The notes beneath the pieces were generated by a model that did no database searches, was not told the origin of the DNA, and was given only the letters and a program-made list of their open reading frames with translations. The translations under genes were made by a program, and so were the position numbers. DNA of 13,701 nt from Eubacteriales bacterium (GTDB lineage: Bacteria; Bacillota_A; Clostridia; Christensenellales; Aristaeellaceae), in NCBI GenBank assembly GCA_029974855.1, contig JARKQO010000288.1:1-13701 (forward strand), given 5' to 3'. This document shows positions 7,426 to 13,701 of this stretch, one piece after another. The stretch's first letter is position 1, and each line of letters begins with the position of its first letter.

Positions 7426-9507
7426 TTACTCTTCTTCTTCCTCGTCCTTCTTGGCGTTCTCGATGATCTTCTGGGCCACGTTGGCGGGCACTTCCTCGTA
7501 GCGCTCAAAGGTCATGCTGAAGGAGCCACGGGCCTGGGTCATGGAGCGAAGGTCCGTGGCGTACTTGAACATTTCCGCCAAGGGGGCTTCCGCCACCAGC
7601 TGCTGCAGCCCGTCCACCTGGTTCATGCCCAAAATGCGGCCCCGGCGCTTGTTCATGTCCCCCATGATGTCGCCCATGTACTCGTCCGGCACCTGCACCT
7701 CCACGTGCATGATGGGCTCCAGCAGCACCGGGCCCGCCTCCATACAGCCCTTCTTGTAGGCGATGCGGGCGGCGGTCTTGAAGGCCATTTCCGAGGAATC
7801 CACCGCGTGGTAGGAGCCGTCGTACAGCTTGGCCCGCAGCCCCACCATGGGGTAGCCAGCCAGCACGCCCCGGCGCAGGTTTTCCCTCAGGCCCTTTTCC
7901 ACGGAGGGGATGAAGTTGCGGGGCACCACGCCGCCCACCACCGCGTCTACGAACTCGAAATCCTGGTTGGTGTCGCCGATGGGGCCGAACTCGATCCACA
8001 CGTCCCCGAACTGGCCGTGGCCACCGGATTGCTTCTTGTGGCGGCCCTGGGCCTTCACGGTCTTTTTGACGGTCTCCCGGTAGGGGATGGTGGGGTCCTC
8101 CAGGTCGGCCTTGGCGCCGAACTTGCTGGAAAGCTTGTTGCGGACCACGTCCAAATGCAGCTCGCCCTGGCCGGAAAGCAAGGTTTCCGTAGTTTCCTCG
8201 TTCTTTTCGATTTTGATGGAGGGGTCCTCCTCCATGAGCCGACCCAGGCCGCCGAACACCTTGTCCTCCTCGCCCTGCTTGCTGGCGAATACCGCCTTGC
8301 TGATACAGGGGGCCGGGAAATCAATGGCCGGATACTGGATGGGCTTGGAAGGATCGCAGAGGGTATCCCCGGTGGCGGTGTATTGCAGCTTGCTTAGCGC
8401 GCCCATGTCCCCGGCGTTCAGGGAATCCACGTTGATCTGCTTCTTGCCCCGCAGCACGTACAGGCCGGCCATCTTTTCCGCCTTGTCGTTGTTGGCGTTG
8501 TACAGGCTGCCGCTGCTGCTCAAAGAGCCGCTCATGACCTTGAACAAAGACAGCTTGCCCACAAAGGGGTCGGCGATGGTCTTGTACACAAAGGCGGAGA
8601 AGGGCTCCTCGCTTTTGCAAGCCCGCTGGGCTGCCTCGCCGTTCTTGGGGTTCACGCCCTGGTATACCGCCCGCTGGGGGGAGGGCAGGAAGTCCGCGAT
8701 GACGTCCAACAGGTTGGCGACGCCCATGCCGGTGAGGGCGGAGCAGGGGATCACAGGGCAGATCATACCGCTGAACATGCCAATTTTGAAACCCTCCAAA
8801 ATCTCCTCGTGGGAGAGGGAGCCCTCGTCCAGGTACTTGAGCATCAAATCGTCATCTGCGGCTGCGGCGGCCTCGGTGATCTCCTCCAGGGCCGTTTCGA
8901 TATCGCCGCTCATGCCGGCGGGCACGGGCACTTCCTTGCGGTTCTTGCCGGTGCCTTCATAGGCCTTGTTTTCCAGCACGTTCACAACGCCCTTGAACTC
9001 GGGGCCGTTGCCAATGGGCAGCAGAATCGGCACCACGCTGCTGCCGAACTTCTCCCGCAGCCGCTCCTGCACCTTCATGAAATCCGCGTGCTCCCGGTCC
9101 ATCTGGTTGACGATGAACATCTTGCCCACGTTGTTTTTGGTGGCATAGCTCCAGGCCTTTTCCGTGCCCACGGCAATGCCGCTCACAGCGCTCACCAAAA
9201 TCGCGGCGGTTTCCACCACCCGCAGGGGGCCCATCATTTCACCGATAAAGTCAAAATAGCCGGGAACGTCGATGAGGTTCATGGCCTTCTGCTTCCATTC
9301 CAAAGGCGCGATGGCGCCGCTGATGGAAATATGGCGCCTGATCTCCTCGGGCTCAAAGTCCGTGACGGTGGTGCCGTCCTCCACCTTTCCCTGGCGGTCA
9401 ATGACTCCGGCAGCGAAAAGCAAAGACTCCATCAGAGTGGTTTTGCCTTCGCTGCCATGTCCCATGAGGGCGATGTTACGAATATCCTTTGTCTGATAGC
9501 TGGCCAT
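7426..9507 (-). CDS. fusA2: Elongation factor G-like translational GTPase (EF-G paralogue)
   Basis: 693 residues with the full EF-G domain set. G domain: P-loop GHGSEGKT (16-23), switch I RRHISIS (57-63), DVPGYFDF (80-87, instead of DTPG), NQMD (134-137, instead of NKMD) and SAL (256-258). Domain II runs from about 300 to 390, domain III has GQGELHLDV (447-455), and domain IV has SGGHGQFGD (494-502) with tip GSYHAVDSSE (564-573), keeping the His equivalent to E. coli H583. Domain V holds PDEYMGDIMGDMNKRRGRI (607-625), and the protein ends in a Glu-rich tail. MEDGTT-like VEDGTTVTDFEPEE (42-55) and IAPLEW mark the EF-G-like/FusA2 group, not housekeeping EF-G, and the gene is not in a str operon. 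AAGGGGG (9514-9520) precedes the ATG by 6 bases. It probably acts on ribosomes, but its physiological job is not known. Confidence 0.9.
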   Translation of the reverse strand: MASYQTKDIRNIALMGHGSEGKTTLMESLLFAAGVIDRQGKVEDGTTVTDFEPEEIRRHISISGAIAPLEWKQKAMNLIDVPGYFDFIGEMMGPLRVVETAAILVSAVSGIAVGTEKAWSYATKNNVGKMFIVNQMDREHADFMKVQERLREKFGSSVVPILLPIGNGPEFKGVVNVLENKAYEGTGKNRKEVPVPAGMSGDIETALEEITEAAAAADDDLMLKYLDEGSLSHEEILEGFKIGMFSGMICPVIPCSALTGMGVANLLDVIADFLPSPQRAVYQGVNPKNGEAAQRACKSEEPFSAFVYKTIADPFVGKLSLFKVMSGSLSSSGSLYNANNDKAEKMAGLYVLRGKKQINVDSLNAGDMGALSKLQYTATGDTLCDPSKPIQYPAIDFPAPCISKAVFASKQGEEDKVFGGLGRLMEEDPSIKIEKNEETTETLLSGQGELHLDVVRNKLSSKFGAKADLEDPTIPYRETVKKTVKAQGRHKKQSGGHGQFGDVWIEFGPIGDTNQDFEFVDAVVGGVVPRNFIPSVEKGLRENLRRGVLAGYPMVGLRAKLYDGSYHAVDSSEMAFKTAARIAYKKGCMEAGPVLLEPIMHVEVQVPDEYMGDIMGDMNKRRGRILGMNQVDGLQQLVAEAPLAEMFKYATDLRSMTQARGSFSMTFERYEEVPANVAQKIIENAKKDEEEEE

Positions 9508-9532
9508 ACGGATCCCCCTTAAGATGATTGAT

Positions 9533-9605
9533 CATGCCACCAGCGGCATGGGCAAGAATGTCCAACGCCATACGGCACCTGATGAAGTCGCTCTCATGAT
9601 GCCAT
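9533..9605 (-). promoter_or_regulatory. Candidate structured 5' leader of the EF-G-like gene
   Basis: Between the predicted start near 9621 and the ATG at 9507 the leader is about 110 bases and can fold. AUGGCAUC (9605-9598) can pair with GGUGCCGU (9579-9572), enclosing AUGA/UCAU (9597-9594 with 9585-9582). Further on CATGCC (9550-9545) pairs with GGCATG (9538-9533) around a 6-base loop, 12 bases before the Shine-Dalgarno. I do not recognise it as a known riboswitch or ribosomal-protein leader. Folding by eye only; function is inference. Confidence 0.35.
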
Positions 9606-9626
9606 TCAACGAACGTAATCGCCTGT

Positions 9627-9659
9627 TATTCTAGCAGAAAATTAACAAAAAGAAAAGCC
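9627..9659 (-). promoter_or_regulatory. Promoter of the EF-G-like gene (extended -10)
   Basis: TGCTAGAATA (9636 to 9627) is an extended -10 (TGnTAGAAT). At 17-base spacing the -35 position is TTTTCT, within GGCTTTTCTTTTTG (9659 to 9646). The extended -10 could make up for the poor -35. The 14-base tract and the TAGAATA block recur with the same 12-base gap at 5890-5922. The tract probably also forms the end of the ppx/gppA terminator. Confidence 0.5.
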
Positions 9660-9702
9660 GAAATTGAAAACCTGGCTGGAAATCTTTTCAGTTTGGCCTT
9701 TC
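9646..9702 (-). terminator. Possible intrinsic terminator after ppx/gppA
   Basis: GAAAGGCC (9702-9695, the last codons of the gene) can pair with GGCUUUUC (9659-9652) with one G-U pair. Nested inside, TGAAAA (9690-9685, including the stop codon) pairs with TTTTCA (9670-9665). A U-run (UUUUUG, 9651-9646) follows. The loop between the arms is large, so this is weaker than a classic terminator. Confidence 0.35.
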
Positions 9703-10602
9703 CCCCAGGTATTTCATCTTCAGATACCCCTCCAGGTTGCCGTATTCCGAGGCCTGAATGCGGTCTATGTCCAAGGCCTCCATGCAGCTGAGCAGAATGG
9801 CCAGGCCATGGACCACGATGTCCGCCCGCTGGGGGGAGAGGCCCCGAAGCTTCAGCCGGGCGGGCATGTCCATGGAGGCCAGCTCCTCCATGCAGCGGCG
9901 GGCCGCGTCTTTGTGAATCCAAAAGCCGTGGATCGACTCCTTGCTGCTCCAGGGGATGTCCTGAATCAGCGCGGCGGCGGTGGTAAAGGTGCCCCCCACC
10001 CCCACCCAGGCCAGGCTCGGGGCCAGCCCTTGGGGGAAGTGGCAGTGGGCCGCCAGCAGCCTGGCCGCCGCCTCCACCACCCGGTAGGCGTCCCCGACGC
10101 TTTGCACGGGGATGTCCCGAAACAGGCGCACAGCTCCCGCTTGCAAGCTGGCGGAAAAATCGATCCTCTCCCGCCGGCCCATGACGATCTCCGTGGAGCC
10201 GCCCCCAATGTCGATCATGCCGGAGGGCCCCCCTCCCGTAGCCCCCAAAAAGGACAGCCTGGCCTCCATTTCCCCGGAGCATACGTCCGGCCGGATGCCC
10301 ACGGCCCGCTCAATCTCGTCGCAGAAGGCCTGCCGGTTGCACGCGTCCCGCACGGCGCTGGTGGCGAACAGGTGAATCCTCTCCGGTGGACAGGCCCGGG
10401 CCTTGTCCACAAAACCCCGGATGCTTTGGGCCGCCTGGGCCATCATCTCCCGGGAGATCCTTCCCTTTTCATCCAGGGCAGCAAAAACGCGCAGCCCTTC
10501 GCGGTCTCTGAGGACGCGATGAAGCTGTGCGTTTACAGGGTCCAGCTCGGCGATTAACATGCGCAACGAATTAGAGCCAATGCCGATGGCGGCGGCAAGC
10601 AT
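9688..10602 (-). CDS. Ppx/GppA-family exopolyphosphatase-like protein
   Basis: 304 residues, a single Ppx/GppA (ASKHA-fold) domain without the C-terminal HD domain of long Ppx. Family members hydrolyse polyphosphate or pppGpp. Visible: IGIGSNSLRML (6-16), LFATSAVRDACNR (78-90), SGEMEARLSFLG (109-120), the phosphate-2 motif MIDIGGGSTEIV (129-140), GVGGTFTTAAAL, and EYGNLEGYL near the end. The first motif normally reads AIDIGSNS; here the Asp is Gly (GGC codon, residue 7). The start is the second ATG, 8 bases from GAGG (10611-10614); the ATG at 10608 is too close to that site. It follows divIC by 30 bases in a common clostridial order (yabP-yabQ-divIC-ppx). Family firm; activity uncertain because of the missing Asp. 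Confidence 0.87.
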   Translation of the reverse strand: MLAAAIGIGSNSLRMLIAELDPVNAQLHRVLRDREGLRVFAALDEKGRISREMMAQAAQSIRGFVDKARACPPERIHLFATSAVRDACNRQAFCDEIERAVGIRPDVCSGEMEARLSFLGATGGGPSGMIDIGGGSTEIVMGRRERIDFSASLQAGAVRLFRDIPVQSVGDAYRVVEAAARLLAAHCHFPQGLAPSLAWVGVGGTFTTAAALIQDIPWSSKESIHGFWIHKDAARRCMEELASMDMPARLKLRGLSPQRADIVVHGLAILLSCMEALDIDRIQASEYGNLEGYLKMKYLGERPN

Positions 10603-10632
10603 GAGCATCCCCTCTTTCGCGGGCTTGGCAGG

Positions 10633-10947
10633 TTACTCTACGGGCAGGGCCTCCGTGCCGTAGAGCACCTCGGGGTTGGTGATCACAAAGCGGATCTCAT
10701 CGGGCTTCATGTACCCGTACATGGTGCGGGCCCTGTTCTCGATGAAGGCATCCGTTCCCACCAGATCGAGGGTTTCCTTCAGCCCCTTCTGCTCGTTTTG
10801 CAGCTGGGTCAGCTTGACGCGGCTTTGGCTATACTTGTCCTCCACCTGCTTGATGGCGCCGCTGACCTGGCCGGAGGACCAGAGAAAGGCCACCAGCATA
10901 CAGGCCATGATGGCCACCACGGGCCAAACGCGAATGCTTTTGCGCAC
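10633..10947 (-). CDS. divIC: Septum formation initiator family protein (DivIC/FtsB-like)
   Basis: 104 residues: short basic cytoplasmic N-terminus, one membrane helix (about 8-23), a coiled coil (about 30-62), then the family C-terminal signature VGTDAFIENRARTMYGYMKP (63-82) and DEIRFVI. DivIC bridges the divisome together with FtsL and DivIB at the septum. The start is a GTG with a perfect AAAGGAGG (10955-10962) 7 bases upstream. An in-frame ATG at 11106 would extend back into yabQ and lacks support. Position after yabP and yabQ matches the conserved Bacillus/Clostridia order. Confident on family from topology, signature and context. Confidence 0.92.
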   Translation of the reverse strand: MRKSIRVWPVVAIMACMLVAFLWSSGQVSGAIKQVEDKYSQSRVKLTQLQNEQKGLKETLDLVGTDAFIENRARTMYGYMKPDEIRFVITNPEVLYGTEALPVE

Positions 10948-11021
10948 GAAAAGCCCTCCTTTCGGTCTTTCACGCCTAGCATTCGACGCATAGGAAATAT
11001 TTCCTGCTGATGAAGAAAAGT

Positions 11022-11354
11022 TTACAAAATTTCTTTCTTTTTTCGTTCTGATCGAAGTTTTTTGACCCAAAGCGCCAAAAAGCAAGCCAAACGGCGAATG
11101 CCGCACAGGTATAACACAGCCCCGGTGAGCACCGCGAACCCATGGTAAAGCCTCAGCTCCCCGGCCCGGAGAAAAAACAGCGCCAGCAGCAGCGCAAGGC
11201 CGCAGCCCAGCAGCAGCAAAACGTCCCCCACAGGCTTAAAACTTCCCCTCAGCAGCGCGCTGACCCCATCAAAAATGGCGGCAAGGCCAAAGCCCACCGC
11301 GCACACAACCAAAAAGCCGACGCCCTGGAGCTCGGTTTCAAAAAAAGGCGTCAT
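11022..11354 (-). CDS. yabQ: Spore cortex biosynthesis protein YabQ-like
   Basis: 110 residues with about three membrane helices (about 11-28, 44-62, 71-87) and a basic tail. The segment RAGELRLYHGFAVLTGAVLYL is the recognisable YabQ signature (GE-x-R-x-Y then Gly-rich helix). In B. subtilis YabQ is a forespore-surrounding membrane protein needed for cortex formation. This copy is short compared with the roughly 150-210 residues usual in Bacillus. It begins 3 bases after the yabP stop with no clear Shine-Dalgarno, so translation probably depends on coupling to yabP. Identification rests on the signature plus position between yabP and divIC. Confidence 0.85.
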   Translation of the reverse strand: MTPFFETELQGVGFLVVCAVGFGLAAIFDGVSALLRGSFKPVGDVLLLLGCGLALLLALFFLRAGELRLYHGFAVLTGAVLYLCGIRRLACFLALWVKKLRSERKKKEIL

Positions 11355-11357
11355 GGC

Positions 11358-11675
11358 TTATGGAAAGAAACGCTTCCAGAAGCGCCCCTTGCCCTCATGC
11401 TTGGTTCCGGCCTGGTAGAGCACACCATCCACCTGGCCCTCCACGTGCAGCTGCCCCTCCTCCAGGAGAAGCTTTGAAATGTGCAGATTCTGCCCGGTCA
11501 GCACCATTTCCCCGGACTCGATTTTCAGGATCACCTCGTTTTCCTGAAAGCTGAATACGTCCAGCACCCCTGTCACCAGGACCTGCTTGCGCTTGTCGAT
11601 GCTCAGGGTATGGGCGGCTTTCACCGTGGAGGAGCTTTGCTCCCCGGAAGGCCCGGTATTTGGGAGAAGCGCCAT
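11358..11675 (-). CDS. yabP: Sporulation protein YabP
   Basis: 105 residues. Core AAHTLSIDKRKQVLVTGVLDVFSFQENEVILKIESGEMVLTGQNLHISKLLLEEGQLHVEGQVD lies at about 20-83, a beta-rich YabP/YqfC-type domain with the family pattern H-x-L-x-x-x-x-R-x-x-x-x-x-T-G-V and G-x-x-L-H-I-x-x-L. A basic tail (GRFWKRFFP) ends it. YabP is a sporulation protein made in the mother cell in B. subtilis. AAAGGAGGTG (11681-11690) lies 5 bases before the chosen ATG; an in-frame extension to 11741 would pass through this site and is rejected. First gene of the yabP-yabQ-divIC-ppx run, divergent from bioY. Confidence 0.9.
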   Translation of the reverse strand: MALLPNTGPSGEQSSSTVKAAHTLSIDKRKQVLVTGVLDVFSFQENEVILKIESGEMVLTGQNLHISKLLLEEGQLHVEGQVDGVLYQAGTKHEGKGRFWKRFFP

Positions 11676-11734
11676 CCAAACACCTCCTTTTGATAGAACC
11701 CTATGCGACGAAGGGGAGGGTGATTCCAAAACCC

Positions 11735-11764
11735 TTGACAAACATCTTTGGGATATCGTAAAAT
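11735..11764 (+). promoter_or_regulatory. bioY promoter (sigma-A type)
   Basis: Consensus -35 TTGACA (11735-11740), 18-base spacer, -10 TAAAAT (11759-11764). The predicted start, near 11771, gives a leader of about 48 bases to the TTG of bioY. The -10 and start site lie within the left arm of the palindrome at 11760-11801, so a repressor bound there would block RNA polymerase. Confidence 0.75.
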
Positions 11765-11801
11765 GCGTATACCATTTTTAAATAAATGGTATACGCATTT
11801 T
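11760..11801. promoter_or_regulatory. Perfect palindromic operator in front of bioY (BirA-like)
   Basis: Two perfect inverted arms of 18 bases (11760-11777 and 11784-11801) around the 6-base centre TTAAAT. The inner pattern is GTATACC, 14 bases, GGTATAC. Biotin repressor (BirA) sites in Firmicutes follow TTGTTAACC, 14-16 bases, GGTTAACAA, so the ACC/GGT half-sites and spacing fit. The central bases of the half-sites differ. Location over the bioY -10 and start supports repression by biotin. A different dimeric regulator cannot be excluded. Confidence 0.65.
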
Positions 11802-11818
11802 GAACAGGGGGCCTTTTC

Positions 11819-12364
11819 TTGACACGAACCAAGCTCATCGCCTATTCCGCGCTGATGTGCGCTTTGCTGATCGTCTCCACCCTTTGGTTCAAGTTCAACA
11901 TTCCGGGAACCGGCGTGCTGTTCACCACCCAGGTGCTGTTCGTTCTGCTGTGCGGGCAGATATTGCCCCCGGTGGCCTGCCTGGCCGCCATCGGCGCGTA
12001 CCTGGCTTTGGGGCTGCTGGGGATTCCCGTTTTTTCCGCCACCCAGGGCCTGGCCGTGATGGCCACCCCCTCCTTTGGGTATCTGCTGGGCTTTCCCGTG
12101 GCCGCCGTCCTCACGGCGGCGGTGCGGGGAAAGCTGTCCCGGGGGAAGGCGGGGGCCTACGCGGCCTCCTTGGCGGGGCTCGTGGGGCTGTATGCGGTGG
12201 CTTTGCCCTACATCGCGCTGCTGAACGCCCTGTATCTGGGCAAGCCCATCCCCTTTGCCGCGCTGGTCAGCGGCTATTGCCTGGCCTTTTTGCCTTTGGA
12301 TGTGGTAAAGGGGCTGCTGGCCGCCTTCTTTGGGGAAAGGCTGCGGAAGGCCAAGGTACTGTAA
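11819..12364 (+). CDS. bioY: Biotin ECF transporter substrate-binding component BioY
   Basis: 181 residues, almost wholly hydrophobic with about six membrane helices, the size of ECF S components. It binds biotin in the membrane and works with the ECF module (EcfT and two ATPases), not encoded here. BioY-like motifs: GLLGIPVF (65-72), PSFGYLLGFPVAA (84-96) and LPLDVVKGLLAA (158-169). The Gly-rich GG-x-GG stretch usual after PVF is replaced by SATQGLAVM. It starts at TTG with AGGGGG (11806-11811) 7 bases upstream; the next ATG is 13 codons in, inside helix 1. It is the only plus-strand gene, with its own promoter and operator, and converges on proA. The operator supports biotin as substrate. 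Confidence 0.87.
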   Translation: MTRTKLIAYSALMCALLIVSTLWFKFNIPGTGVLFTTQVLFVLLCGQILPPVACLAAIGAYLALGLLGIPVFSATQGLAVMATPSFGYLLGFPVAAVLTAAVRGKLSRGKAGAYAASLAGLVGLYAVALPYIALLNALYLGKPIPFAALVSGYCLAFLPLDVVKGLLAAFFGERLRKAKVL

Positions 12365-12384
12365 GCGAGCTTGGGGGCCGGCGC

Positions 12385-13686
12385 TCAGGGAAGCTTGGGC
12401 TCGATCTCCCGGTGGGTGATGGCAAACCGGCCCTCTTGCAGCGCCCCCACGGTATGGCCCTGGCCAAAGAGCTTGTATTTGTAGGTGCAAAGCCCCTCCA
12501 GCCCCATGGGCCCCCGGGCGTGGAGCTTTCCGGTGGCGATGCCCACCTCGGCCCCGAAGCCGTACAGGAAACCGTCCGCAAAGCGGGTGGAGCAATTGTG
12601 GTATACCCCGGCGCTGTCCACCAAAGCCATGAACCGCCTCACATGGGCCTCGTCCTCGGACACGATGGACTCCGTATGGTTGGAGCCGTAGTGGTTGATA
12701 TGGGCGATGGCCTCGTCCACATCCCGAACGACCCTGATGGACAAAATCGCGTCCAGGTATTCCGTGCGCCAGTCCACCTCGGTAGCCACCCCGCAATCGA
12801 TGATGGCGCGGGTTTTTTCATCCCCCCGCAGGGCTATGCCCTTCTCCCGGAGGGCCTGGGCCGCCCGGGGCAAGAAGGCCCGGGCCACCCCCTCGTGCAC
12901 CAGCAAGGTTTCGGCGGCATTGCACACCGAGAGATTCTGGGCCTTGCTGTCCACGGTGATGGCCAGGGCCGTATCCAAATCGCAGGGATCGTCCACATAC
13001 ACATGGCAGATGCCGTCCGCGTGCCCCAGCACCGGAATGGCGCTGTTTTGGATGATAAAGCGCACAAACTCGTTGCTGCCCCGGGGAATGATCAGATCAA
13101 TGGACTGATCCAAAGTGAGCATCTCCCCCACGTCCTCCCGGGAATGAAGCAGGCCGCACCAGCCCTCCGGCAGGCCCAGGGCGGCGGTGGCCTCCAGCAG
13201 GGCTTCGTGCAGAGCCTCATTGGTGCCCATGGCCTCCCGGCCTCCCTTCAGCAGCACCCCGTTGCCGCTTTTGAGGCATAGGGAGGAAATCTGCACCAAA
13301 GCATCAGGCCTGCTCTCAAAAATCACGCCAATGACCCCGATGGGGCAGCTGCACCGGTACAGGCGAAGCCCAGGGGCCAGCTCCTTGGCGTATTGCACAT
13401 GCCCCAGGGGATCGGGCAGAGCCGCCAAGGCCCGCAAACCCTCCACCATCCTCTGGCATTTTCCGGGGGTTAGGGTCAGACGGCTTACCAGGGGCGCGGC
13501 CAAGCCATCCTCCTTGGCCTGGGCTACGTCCTTTTCGTTGGCCCGGAGGATCTCATCCTGATGTCGCAGGAGGCTTTCCCCCATGGCCAGCAGCGCCCGG
13601 TCGCGAAGCTCCGCCGGGGTATCCGACAGGGTCAAAAAGGCCTCCCGGGCCTGGTGGGCCATTTGCGCAATGCTTTGCTTTTCCAC
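12385..13686 (-). CDS. proA: Glutamate-5-semialdehyde dehydrogenase (gamma-glutamyl phosphate reductase)
   Basis: 433 residues, slightly longer than the usual 410-420. It reduces gamma-glutamyl phosphate to glutamate-5-semialdehyde with NADPH, the second step of proline synthesis, in the cytosol. Features: Rossmann segment CPIGVIGVIFESRPDALVQISSLCLKSGN (114-142), LLKGGREA (145-152), LIIPRGSN (198-205), the active-site QNLSVCNAAETLL with C255, HYGSNHTESIVSED, NCSTRFADGF, and GLEGLCTYKY near the end. Start is GTG with GGGAGGG (13693-13699) 6 bases upstream. proB, often adjacent, is not inside the window and would have to be just to the right. The 3' end lies 20 bases from the bioY stop with no clear terminator between. 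Confidence 0.96.
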   Translation of the reverse strand: MEKQSIAQMAHQAREAFLTLSDTPAELRDRALLAMGESLLRHQDEILRANEKDVAQAKEDGLAAPLVSRLTLTPGKCQRMVEGLRALAALPDPLGHVQYAKELAPGLRLYRCSCPIGVIGVIFESRPDALVQISSLCLKSGNGVLLKGGREAMGTNEALHEALLEATAALGLPEGWCGLLHSREDVGEMLTLDQSIDLIIPRGSNEFVRFIIQNSAIPVLGHADGICHVYVDDPCDLDTALAITVDSKAQNLSVCNAAETLLVHEGVARAFLPRAAQALREKGIALRGDEKTRAIIDCGVATEVDWRTEYLDAILSIRVVRDVDEAIAHINHYGSNHTESIVSEDEAHVRRFMALVDSAGVYHNCSTRFADGFLYGFGAEVGIATGKLHARGPMGLEGLCTYKYKLFGQGHTVGALQEGRFAITHREIEPKLP

Positions 13687-13701
13687 GGTGATCCCTCCCC
13701 A

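Noticed and set aside
7111..8397. 428-codon plus-strand open frame opposite the EF-G-like gene and fruK
   Set aside because: Spans the antisense of two clear genes and the hairpins between them; no domain recognised.
11022..11060. A/T-rich stretch at the yabQ 3' end as a terminator
   Set aside because: It has T-runs but no preceding stem, and much of it encodes the basic C-terminus of YabQ.
12365..12384. Bidirectional terminator between bioY and proA
   Set aside because: Only a 4-base GAGC/GCTC pairing is visible in the 20-base gap and there is no U-run on either strand.
11621..12796. 391-codon minus-strand open frame across bioY and its promoter
   Set aside because: Crosses yabP, the palindrome, bioY and proA in wrong frames; Gly/Gln/Arg-rich shadow.
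11800..13281. 493-codon open frame on the plus strand
   Set aside because: It runs over bioY in another frame and antisense to proA; no recognisable domain and compositionally a shadow.

Overview
The window looks like chromosomal core DNA of a high-GC, endospore-forming member of the Clostridia. Three things point there: a yabP-yabQ-divIC block (a sporulation/division cluster of Bacilli and Clostridia), strong AAGGAGG-type ribosome binding sites with GTG and TTG starts, and a dxs-tlyA pair, a common clostridial arrangement. No mobile element, CRISPR array, tRNA or rRNA was seen. Twelve of the thirteen genes are on the minus strand; bioY alone is on the plus strand. The minus-strand genes are best read from the right edge leftwards.

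Right part (13686 to 12385): proA, the glutamate-5-semialdehyde dehydrogenase of proline synthesis. It converges, 20 bases apart, with bioY (11819-12364, plus strand), the substrate-binding component of a biotin ECF transporter. bioY has a recognisable promoter whose -10 lies in a perfect 18-base-arm palindrome, probably a biotin-repressor operator. Divergent from bioY runs yabP-yabQ-divIC-ppx/gppA (11675 to 9688): two spore-cortex/sporulation proteins, a septum-formation coiled-coil membrane protein and a single-domain exopolyphosphatase-like protein that has lost the usual first Asp.

Middle part (9702 to 5950): a possible intrinsic terminator of ppx/gppA, then a promoter and a roughly 110-base leader with inverted repeats, then an EF-G paralogue (fusA2-like). 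Two mutually exclusive hairpins separate it from a PfkB-family sugar-phosphate kinase (fruK-like), followed by a GNAT acetyltransferase.

Left part (5922 to 1): a second promoter that shares a 14-base pyrimidine tract and the -10, at identical spacing, with the fusA2 promoter. It drives a tightly packed run of alpha/beta hydrolase, membrane-anchored Mur ligase (MurF-like), D-Ala-D-Ala ligase, dxs and tlyA (cut by the window edge). The hydrolase / membrane Mur ligase / Ddl trio suggests a dedicated D-Ala-D-Ala making and attaching route. It is the part most worth following up. The run also carries the first enzyme of non-mevalonate isoprenoid synthesis, which supplies the lipid carrier used in wall synthesis.

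Intergenic gaps are all short (under 190 bases), so the window has no long unexplained gene-free stretch.
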